DNA of 13,233 bases from the NCBI GenBank assembly GCA_000715685.1, contig KL569393.1, positions 4,739-17,971 on the forward strand, in the 5' to 3' direction. A model generated the notes under the pieces. The model did not search any database. It saw only the letters and a list, made by a program, of their open reading frames with translations, and was not told where the DNA came from. Both the position numbers and the translations under genes were made by a program. Below are positions 7,266 to 12,809 of the stretch, in pieces. This DNA comes from Streptomyces lilacinus. Its GTDB lineage: Bacteria; Actinomycetota; Actinomycetes; Streptomycetales; Streptomycetaceae. Each line of letters starts with the position of its first letter. The first letter of the stretch is position 1.

Positions 7266-7763
7266 TCAGCCGGTGTAGGGCTTGGCGTCGAGGATGCGGA
7301 CCTTGGCCTTGCGGCCGTTCGGCAGCTCGTACTCGGCGTCCTCGCCGATCTTCTTGCCGTTCACGCCGGTGCCCAGGGGGGACTGCGGGGAGTACGTCTC
7401 GATGTCCGAGCTGGCGTACTCGCGCGAGGCCAGCAGGAACCGCAGCGTGTCGTCCGGGTCGCCGTCGAAGGCGATGGTGACGACCATGCCCGGCGCCACC
7501 ACGCCGTCGGCCTCGGGGGCCTCGCCGACCTTCGCGGCCTCGAGCAGCTGCGTCAGCTGGCGCACGCGGAGCTCCTGCTTGCCCTGCTCCTCCTTGGCCG
7601 CGTGGTAACCGCCGTTCTCTCGCAGGTCACCTTCCTCGCGGGCCGCCGCGATCTTTGCCGCGATCTCGGTGCGAGCGGGACCAGACAGGTACTCCAGCTC
7701 GGCCTTGAGCTGGTCGTACGCCTCCTGAGTCAGCCAGGTGACGTTGTCGCTGGTCTGGGTCAC
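7266..7763 (-). CDS. greA: Transcription elongation factor GreA
   Basis: GreA enters the secondary channel of RNA polymerase and stimulates cleavage of backtracked RNA, rescuing stalled complexes. The 165 residues match the family length. The N-terminal coiled coil carries the tip sequence EEGDLRENGGYHAAKEEQ with the acidic residues D46 and E49 that coordinate the catalytic magnesium. The C-terminal FKBP-like domain ends in SPQSPLGTGVNGKKIGEDAE and ELPNGRKAKVRILDAKPYTG. The N-terminal half-motif TWLTQEAYDQLKAELEYL is standard. GAGGAG lies 5-6 nt before the GTG at 7763, which decides this start over the longer frame that opens at 7814. The adjoining DUF4307 and mca genes repeat the mycobacterial gene order. 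Confidence 0.95.
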   Translation of the reverse strand: MTQTSDNVTWLTQEAYDQLKAELEYLSGPARTEIAAKIAAAREEGDLRENGGYHAAKEEQGKQELRVRQLTQLLEAAKVGEAPEADGVVAPGMVVTIAFDGDPDDTLRFLLASREYASSDIETYSPQSPLGTGVNGKKIGEDAEYELPNGRKAKVRILDAKPYTG

Positions 7764-8068
7764 AGGTGCTCCTCGTCGGTACTGGGGGAATGCTGGGGGT
7801 ACATCTCGATACAAATGAACGCCCTACTCAGAAGGGTGCACCTTCAAAGCGGGGCGAAACCACGAGCCTAACAATTACGTCCGGAAAGGGGGAAGGAGTA
7901 AGCGGGAGGAAGCGCGCAAGAATCACGTCAATGCAGGTCAGAAGGGGGTGCGCAACGCGTAGTGACATGCGCGACGCGCGGTGCCCCGAATCGCCCCGAT
8001 CCGCAACCGCGCGGGCTCGGCCCGCGGCTCCGGGAGGCTCGGCCCTACGGCGCTCGGCCCCGGGAGGC
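7764..8068 (-). promoter_or_regulatory. greA upstream region with G+C-rich direct repeats at its distal end
   Basis: No gene is visible in these 305 bp. The part nearest greA is relatively A+T-rich; on the minus strand TAGGCT near 7868 is a possible -10, giving a leader of roughly 95 nt. The distal part (about 8005-8068), just after the DUF4307 stop, has a 7-bp hairpin with a TCG loop (8010-8026) and repeats of CGGGAGGCTC (8031-8040 and 8061-8070), with GCTCGGCCC variants between them. This may slow or end transcription from the DUF4307 gene. I could not assign a firm promoter. Confidence 0.35.
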
Positions 8069-8479
8069 TCAGCTCCGGGACGCGGTCCGGCAGCCCTCGA
8101 GCTGCGTCGCGGCGGCGTGCGCGGTCGTCCGGATCGTGACCGGCGCGGTGAAGTGGGTCTCCCGGCGGTCGAAGGTGACGTCCTTGCGGGCCACCTCGGA
8201 GCCGTCCGCGCCCAGCGAGAACAGCGTGCACACGGCGACGGCGTCCTTCTCCTTGCGGATCTCCAGCACACCCTGCACGGCGCTGTCCGAGATCGTCCTG
8301 GAACGCACCAGCTGACCGCTGACGTCCGTCTTCGTGACGTAATGCACACCGGCCCAGCCGACGAAGGCGAGCAGCGCGGCGCCCAGCACCGCACCGACGA
8401 TCTTCAGCTTGCGGTCGGCACGCGCGTCGGCCGAGCGGCCGTAGCGGCCCTCGGGCGGCGTCCCCTGCTCCGCAGCCAT
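8069..8479 (-). CDS. DUF4307 single-pass membrane protein
   Basis: This is a 136-residue actinobacterial membrane protein of unknown function. A charged N-terminal cytoplasmic stretch (EGRYGRSADARADRKLK) precedes one membrane helix at about residues 25-48 (IVGAVLGAALLAFVGWAGVHYV). An outside domain follows, containing the DUF4307 pattern VQGVLEIRKEKDAVAVCTLFSLGADG and ending with ATQLEGCRTASRS. Two Cys in the outer domain (near VCTLF and EGCR) could pair. The ATG at 8479 has GAGGAGGG about 7 nt upstream; the frame stays open much further antisense to mca, but that part is a shadow. The gene is divergent from mca and corresponds in position to Rv1081c of M. tuberculosis. Confidence 0.88.
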   Translation of the reverse strand: MAAEQGTPPEGRYGRSADARADRKLKIVGAVLGAALLAFVGWAGVHYVTKTDVSGQLVRSRTISDSAVQGVLEIRKEKDAVAVCTLFSLGADGSEVARKDVTFDRRETHFTAPVTIRTTAHAAATQLEGCRTASRS

Positions 8480-8584
8480 GATCGTTCCCTCCTCGGCGCC
8501 GGTTTGTGAACGCGGAATGAAACGGCGCCCGCTTCGGTCACTATAGGAGGCGCCCCGTAAGTCCATGGGAGGGGCCATGAACCA

Positions 8585-9472
8585 GTGACTGAGGATCCAG
8601 CCTTGACTGAGCAGCTGCGAATGATGGCCGTTCACGCCCACCCCGACGACGAGTCGAGCAAGGGCGCGGCCACGATGGCCAAGTACGTGTCCGAGGGGGT
8701 GGACGTGCTGGTCGCGACCTGCACCGGCGGTGAGCGCGGCTCCATCCTCAACCCGAAGCTCCAGGGCGACCCGTACATCGAGGAGCACATCCACGAGGTC
8801 CGCGCCAAGGAGATGGCCGAGGCCCGCGACATCCTGGGCGTCAAGCAGGAGTGGCTGGGCTTCGTCGACTCCGGTCTTCCCGAGGGCGACCCGCTGCCGC
8901 CGCTGCCCGAGGGCTGCTTCGCGCTGCAGGACGTCGAGGAGGCCGCCGGTCGGCTGGTGAAGCTGATCCGCGAGTTCCGCCCGCACGTGGTCACCACGTA
9001 CGACGAGAACGGCGGCTACCCGCACCCCGACCACATCATGACCCACAAGATCACGATGGTGGCCTTCGACGCCGCCGGCGACCCCGAGCGCTACCCCGAG
9101 GCCGGCGAGCCCTGGCAGCCGCAGAAGCTCTACTACAACCAGGGCTTCAACCGGCAGCGCACCCAGGCCCTCCACGACGCGCTGCTCGAGCGCGGCATGG
9201 AGTCCCCGTACGGCGAGTGGCTCGAGCGCTGGCACACGATGGGCCGCGACCGCACCCTGACCACCTTCGTGCCCTGCGACGAATTCTTCGAGATCCGCGA
9301 CAAGGCCCTGATCGCCCACGCCACCCAGATCGACCCCGACGGGGGCTGGTTCCGGGTGCCGATGGACATCCAGCGCGAGGTCTGGCCGACGGAGGAGTAC
9401 GAGCTCGCGAAGTCGCTCGTGGACACGTCCCTCCCCGAGGACGACCTCTTCGCGGGCATCCGCAACAATTGA
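8585..9472 (+). CDS. mca: Mycothiol S-conjugate amidase
   Basis: This cytosolic zinc amidase cleaves mycothiol S-conjugates of electrophiles and antibiotics, releasing a mercapturic acid for export and glucosaminyl-inositol for reuse. It is a PIG-L/MshB-fold deacetylase. Zinc ligands are visible in AVHAHPDDE (H19, D22 in this numbering; D21 is the likely catalytic base) and in GGYPHPDHIM (H150). The fragments TCTGGERGSILNPKLQGD, WLGFVDSGLPEGDPLPPLPE and IDPDGGWFRVPM are typical of Mca rather than MshB. As given from GTG 8585 it has 295 residues. A TTG at 8603 (protein starting MTEQLRMMAVHAH, 289 residues) has a better Shine-Dalgarno, GAGGA 7 nt upstream, and matches the usual family N-terminus, so it may be the real start. 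The next gene begins 4 nt after the stop. Confidence 0.96.
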   Translation: MTEDPALTEQLRMMAVHAHPDDESSKGAATMAKYVSEGVDVLVATCTGGERGSILNPKLQGDPYIEEHIHEVRAKEMAEARDILGVKQEWLGFVDSGLPEGDPLPPLPEGCFALQDVEEAAGRLVKLIREFRPHVVTTYDENGGYPHPDHIMTHKITMVAFDAAGDPERYPEAGEPWQPQKLYYNQGFNRQRTQALHDALLERGMESPYGEWLERWHTMGRDRTLTTFVPCDEFFEIRDKALIAHATQIDPDGGWFRVPMDIQREVWPTEEYELAKSLVDTSLPEDDLFAGIRNN

Positions 9473-9476
9473 CCCC

Positions 9477-9716
9477 ATGATGAGCGCGACCGCCTCCCTC
9501 GCCGCCACGCTGCCGCTCGCCGCGCAGGACCTGGATCAGAACAAGGTCACGCCCGGTGTGCTCGGCTTCATCGTCTTCGCCCTGATCGGCGGAGCCGTAT
9601 GGCTGCTGATGAAGAGCATGAACAAGCACATGAAGCGCGTGGACTTCGAGGAGGCCCCCGAGCCGGGCGCCTCCGCCGACGTGGGCGCGCCGGGGACCGG
9701 CAAGGCCACGGCCTAG
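9477..9716 (+). CDS. Small single-pass membrane protein downstream of mca
   Basis: This is a 79-residue protein of unknown function. A short N-terminal stretch rich in Ala and Leu (about 6-16) leads to one clear membrane helix (about residues 28-46, VLGFIVFALIGGAVWLLMK). A basic patch (KSMNKHMKRVDFEE) and an acidic Pro/Gly/Ala-rich tail follow. Its position 4 nt after mca implies co-transcription. The same place in M. tuberculosis (Rv1083) is also held by a short protein, so it is probably a real conserved partner. The ATG at 9480 is an alternative start. Its last codons and stop lie within the first unit of a 26-bp tandem repeat. Confidence 0.85.
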   Translation: MMSATASLAATLPLAAQDLDQNKVTPGVLGFIVFALIGGAVWLLMKSMNKHMKRVDFEEAPEPGASADVGAPGTGKATA

Positions 9717-9771
9717 TCCCGACGGGCAGGGCCACGGCCCGGTCCTGACCGGCAAGGCCGGGGCCCAGTCC
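9694..9771 (+). repeat. Three-copy 26-bp tandem repeat across the stop codon of the small membrane gene
   Basis: Units at 9694-9719, 9720-9745 and 9746-9771 share the pattern GACCGGCAAGGCCACGGCC..GTCC with a few substitutions. The first unit holds the end of the coding region, including the TAG stop; the other two are non-coding. Because 26 is not a multiple of 3, copy-number change upstream of the stop would alter the C-terminus. Confidence 0.8.
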
Positions 9772-9776
9772 GCCGG

Positions 9777-9817
9777 ACGCCGGACGGCAGCCGCCCGCGC
9801 GGCGGCCCGTCCGGCGT
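9777..9817 (+). terminator. Long G+C-rich hairpin after the mca operon
   Basis: ACGCCGGACGG (9777-9787) pairs perfectly with CCGTCCGGCGT (9807-9817), and a second GCCGCC/GGCGGC stem lies inside. There is no T-run, so it is a terminator of the type common in Streptomyces, or an mRNA-stabilising structure. It is followed at once by the next gene's promoter region. Confidence 0.6.
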
Positions 9818-9847
9818 TCCGCGTGCCCGGGAACGGGTGTCGTGCGC

Positions 9848-9859
9848 GAGGATGGGCCC
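9848..9859 (+). promoter_or_regulatory. Putative leaderless -10 (GAGGAT) of the DUF255 gene
   Basis: GAGGAT (9848-9853) lies 6 nt before the ATG at 9860, the spacing expected for a leaderless message. The spacing matches GATACT before the threonine dehydratase. No clear -35 was found. Confidence 0.3.
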
Positions 9860-10024
9860 ATGCCCAACCGCCTGGCGCACGAGACGTCCCCGTACCTCCT
9901 CCAGCACGCCGACAACCCCGTCGACTGGTGGCCCTGGTCGCCCGAGGCCTTCGCCGAGGCGCGGCGCCGTGACGTGCCCGTGCTGCTGAGCGTCGGGTAC
10001 TCCAGCTGCCACTGGTGCCAGTGA
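9860..10024 (+). pseudogene. Truncated 5' end of a DUF255 (YyaL-type) thioredoxin-fold protein gene
   Basis: The first 53 residues are a perfect N-terminus of the DUF255/YyaL family (normally around 670 residues: a thioredoxin-like domain followed by a six-hairpin glycosidase-like domain). They include [20 protein letters not shown] and [13 protein letters not shown]. In the family the next residues are H-V-M-A-H-E-S-F. Here the sequence leaves the family inside that His codon (CA at 10019-10020, then G), giving Gln and a TGA at 10022-10024. A frame open from 9842 exists, but the ATG at 9860 gives the family start MPNRLAHE. The rest of the gene is not in the window. The clean break suggests insertion of the element to the right, or less probably an assembly join. 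Confidence 0.88.
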
Positions 10025-10039
10025 ACTCGTCAACCGAGT
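10010..10039. other. Island junction with nested inverted repeats (candidate attachment site)
   Basis: CACTGG-TG-CCAGTG (10010-10023) is a perfect 6-bp inverted repeat around a TG dinucleotide. It is formed half by DUF255 coding sequence and half by the new DNA. ACTCG-TCAAC-CGAGT (10025-10039) follows immediately. Serine integrases use about 50-bp imperfect palindromes with a 2-bp core, often inside conserved genes, so this may be attL or attR. No integrase gene is in the window to confirm it. Confidence 0.35.
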
Positions 10040-10529
10040 AGACCGCGGCTCTTGCGTCCGTCTGAAACACGGGGCGACACACTCAGAAGGTGGTGGCCGC
10101 CTGGAGGTGGACATGCCGGGCCCAAGCGCGCCGCAAGTTGACGGATGTGACAAGGCATCCGGCGCAAGCCGCATCAAGGGGGACGGAGCTGTTGCTGGCT
10201 GCAGGTGATGACGATCGTGCCCGTTCCAGGAGGTCCCAGGGTCGGGCCCGCCCGTGGCCCTGGGGGAGCTGATCGGCCCGCTGCCCTTCCTGGAGCTCAG
10301 GCCCATAGCCTCGCGCAGCACCGCTGCAGCCCAGGGGGAGGGTTGTTGTGTGGAGGCTCACGGCCTTGCCGGATAGCTGGAACTCCGAGGCAGACGTTGA
10401 GCATCTGTGCAGCGGGGAAGATCGAAACTCGGGCGCCGAGCTTCCGCCCTCTGAGAGTATTGCCGTAGCCACGCCGACGGGCCGTTGGGGCGGCGTGCGC
10501 CGGACATGGTGTGAGCGAACGGAGCCCAG
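10025..10529. other. 505-bp stretch without a convincing gene, upstream of the defence-like operon
   Basis: I find no recognisable gene, tRNA, CRISPR repeat or clear promoter here. A plus-strand frame from GTG 10348 (starting MWRLTALPDSWNSEADVEHL) runs about 60 codons with moderate G+C bias at third positions before it enters the ATPase gene in the wrong frame; it could be a remnant or a short regulator, but I do not recognise it. TTGAGC near 10397 and GATCGA 17 bp later form a weak promoter-like pair. GGAG at 10521-10524 is the Shine-Dalgarno of the ATPase gene. Confidence 0.4.
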
Positions 10530-11792
10530 GTGTCGTTGGAGAGGTTCTCGCTGGAGAACTATCGCTGCTTCAAAGAGAAGCAGGATGTGGAGCTCGGCAA
10601 GATTACCATCGTGCTGGGTCGTAACAATTCCGGCAAGAGCGCCGTCGTGCGAGCGCTCCCGCTGCTGTCCATCGGTATCCGCGGCGACTCCCCGTATCCT
10701 CTGGACCTGGATCTGATCCAGGGCTTCACTCCTTCGTTCACCGATCTGATTCACGGCTCGTCACCCCATGGGCACATTCGCCTGGGTGCATCGATCGGCA
10801 TCGAGGGCGGCGAGGTCATCAGTGCCGCCGCCGAGGTCCAGAACATCGCCAATCAGGGAACGCAGCTGGTTTCCTCGTTGGAGATCTCCTGCGGGTCGGA
10901 GGTCGCGAACATCTCCTGGATCCGCGGCATCGACGCCTACTCTCCTGAGAAGCGCGCTTATCTTGTCGACGGCCATGAGGGAAAAGTTGGATTTCGCGGG
11001 CTGCTGCCCGATCCGGCCGACTGGCCGGACTCCGTCAGCGGTGTCCGCGGAGTCACTGGGCTGATTCGGGAAGGCCTTGACGAGATCCGGTATCTGGGTC
11101 CGTTCAGGAAGAGCCCGGAGCGCTTCTTCCGGTCTCCGGTCAGAGCCCCGGGCAGCGTCGGCTACCGGGGGGAGAAGGCCCTCGGTGTGCTTGCCGCGGA
11201 TGAGATGTACGGGCGCGGTCTGATCGGCCGTGAGGTGAACGCTCTGCTGGAAAACATCCTGCCCGGCTGGCGCCTCGAAGTCACCGACGTCGGCTCCGGG
11301 ATGTACATCCCCAAGCTGCGTTCCCTGCGCGACCCCGATCTCGTCGTCCACCTCGATGACGTCGGCACCGGCGTGGTCCAGTTCCTGCCGATAGTGATCC
11401 AGCGGGCCGCGGACCGCGTGGAGTCGCCCGCCGGACCTGTGATCGAGATCGTGGAGGAGCCCGAACTCCATCTCCATCCTTCGGCGCACGCCGCGATCGC
11501 CGATCTCTATGTCGACGCCGTACAGGAGTCGCAGGTGCGCTTCCTGGTGGAGACGCACAGCGAGAACTTCCTCCTCAGACTGCGTCGGCGGGTTGCGGAG
11601 CGGAAACTGGCGCCGGAAGACGTGAAGATCTACTTCGTCGAGCAGACCGAGGGGGCCGCTACCCTGCGAAAGATCGAAGTGGATGCCCTCGGTAACCTCG
11701 ACTACTGGCCGCGGGGAGTCTTCGCAGAGGACTTCGAGGAGGTGCGCGCCCTCGCGGACGCGCAGGCGAATCGGATCAACGATGCGCGTTGA
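10530..11792 (+). CDS. OLD-like / ABC-type AAA ATPase (DUF3696, COG4938-like), candidate defence sensor
   Basis: This 420-residue protein resembles the SMC/ABC-like ATPases found with OLD-type nucleases and other anti-phage systems. It opens with LERFSLENYRCF and ITIVLGRNNSGKS (Walker A at 30-37). A signature-like VGTGVVQFLPIVIQ is at 278-291, Walker B with the catalytic acids VIEIVEEPELHLHP at 304-317, and the H-switch VETHSENFLLRLRRR around H343. The end (KIYFVEQTEG ... GNLDYWPRGVFAEDFEEV) is the C-terminal pattern I associate with DUF3696. No nuclease domain is fused; the next gene supplies a TOPRIM-like domain. The GTG start has GGAG 5 nt upstream and gives the family N-terminus. Expected role: a dimer that uses ATP to sense a trigger and control its partners. 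This is inferred from the family and context, not shown. Confidence 0.85.
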   Translation: MSLERFSLENYRCFKEKQDVELGKITIVLGRNNSGKSAVVRALPLLSIGIRGDSPYPLDLDLIQGFTPSFTDLIHGSSPHGHIRLGASIGIEGGEVISAAAEVQNIANQGTQLVSSLEISCGSEVANISWIRGIDAYSPEKRAYLVDGHEGKVGFRGLLPDPADWPDSVSGVRGVTGLIREGLDEIRYLGPFRKSPERFFRSPVRAPGSVGYRGEKALGVLAADEMYGRGLIGREVNALLENILPGWRLEVTDVGSGMYIPKLRSLRDPDLVVHLDDVGTGVVQFLPIVIQRAADRVESPAGPVIEIVEEPELHLHPSAHAAIADLYVDAVQESQVRFLVETHSENFLLRLRRRVAERKLAPEDVKIYFVEQTEGAATLRKIEVDALGNLDYWPRGVFAEDFEEVRALADAQANRINDAR

Positions 11793-12807
11793 GATCCCGG
11801 TCGACCTGCTGACGGATCGTCAGGGCGACGAGAATGCAGAGCTCATATTGAAGCTGATCGCGTTCTTCAGGGAGGCGCGGCACGAGTGGGTGATCTCCCC
11901 CTGTGACGTGGACGCCGTCCATGCGTTCCTGGAGCGTCACGTCCCGGTCCTGGCGCAGATCTATCTGCTGCTCGCGCAGAAGGCGAGCATGGCTCAGGCC
12001 TGGGCGCCGCACAGGGGGACCACCGGCGTGGTCAGGGTGGCCGGCGAGACGCTGGCGGCAGACCTCCGCGACTTGGAGCGGCCGGCTGTGCTGGTCGTGG
12101 AGAACGCGATCTACGACTGGCAGATGATCGAGGCGCTCGCGCGCCTGTTGGGCTGCGAGGACGTCATCGACGCCAAGGAAGACAGCCGCCTCGGTGTGTA
12201 CAACGGAGGCGGCAAGGACGGCGCGACCCGGCATGCCGTCGACCAGGCCGCGCAGTTCTCCAGGATCAAGCGTGTGGTCCTAGTCATCGACAGTGACAGT
12301 TTCCATCCCACGGACCGGACCGGCAATCACGAGAAGGCCGAAGCCGCGGCCCGCGAAGGCGTCAGTTCGCACGTCCTCAGCTTCCGGGAGATGGAGAACT
12401 ACATTCCCAACCGGGTCCTGGCCCGCCAGCCGAAGAAGACCGTCGGAATGTCCTCCATGGCCAAGCGCCTGGAGTCCCTCAAGAAATTCTCGCCCGAGCA
12501 GCGCGCCCACTTCGACATGAAGCACGGATTCAAAGGGAAAACGCAGAAGGGCCCCGAACAGAAGGGGCGGCACTCTGGGAAAGACGGGACGACCTACGTA
12601 ATTCCCCCGCGCCATGGTGATCTGTACGGCGAAGTGGCGGAGCAGGATCTTGTCGCCCTCCAGGAAGGATTCGGGACGGACTTGCCGGGTCTGTTCCTGC
12701 AAGAGGTAATGCGTGGCGGCATATCGGAGCGGGACCTGGATGGCCTAGGCCCCGGAGCGAAGCAGGAATTGCAAGCAATGTTCGAGATGATTCGGGGCGT
12801 GATCTGA
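11782..12807 (+). CDS. TOPRIM-like protein, probable nuclease partner of the ATPase
   Basis: I do not recognise a named family for the whole 341-residue protein, but the middle looks like a TOPRIM domain of the OLD/AriB/RloB kind. A strand with the acidic residue is at PAVLVVENAIYDWQMIEAL (E107, D112), a second strand with VVLVIDSDS (D170 and D172, the DxD pair) follows, and REMENYIPN (202-210, E205) resembles the REIENY element of such nucleases. The N-terminal 95 residues are helical and unassigned. A basic stretch (about 252-275, Lys/Gly/Gln-rich) could bind nucleic acid. The start ATG lies inside the ATPase gene (11-bp overlap), so translation is coupled; the frame open from 11683 is an upstream shadow. 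It may cut DNA, RNA or tRNA when released or activated by the ATPase. Target and activity are inference. Confidence 0.7.
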   Translation: MRVEIPVDLLTDRQGDENAELILKLIAFFREARHEWVISPCDVDAVHAFLERHVPVLAQIYLLLAQKASMAQAWAPHRGTTGVVRVAGETLAADLRDLERPAVLVVENAIYDWQMIEALARLLGCEDVIDAKEDSRLGVYNGGGKDGATRHAVDQAAQFSRIKRVVLVIDSDSFHPTDRTGNHEKAEAAAREGVSSHVLSFREMENYIPNRVLARQPKKTVGMSSMAKRLESLKKFSPEQRAHFDMKHGFKGKTQKGPEQKGRHSGKDGTTYVIPPRHGDLYGEVAEQDLVALQEGFGTDLPGLFLQEVMRGGISERDLDGLGPGAKQELQAMFEMIRGVI

Positions 12808-12809
12808 GC

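Noticed and set aside
8480..9508. Extension of the DUF4307 frame to 479 codons antisense to mca
   Set aside because: Family similarity begins only at the ATG at 8479, which has a strong Shine-Dalgarno; the rest mirrors mca codons.
10021..10529. tRNA gene or CRISPR array at the island boundary
   Set aside because: I found no cloverleaf-like sequence, no CCA-flanked acceptor pair and no regularly spaced repeats.
10083..10754. A 223-codon minus-strand frame overlapping the start of the ATPase gene
   Set aside because: No recognisable domain, and it covers the Walker A coding region antisense; third-position composition does not support it.
10530..12807. Direct assignment as PARIS (AriAB) or Gabija
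   Set aside because: Gabija pairs a fused ATPase-TOPRIM protein with a UvrD-like helicase, which is absent. AriB is a DUF4435 protein and I cannot confirm that family here; the ATPase looks DUF3696-like and a DUF262 gene is attached.
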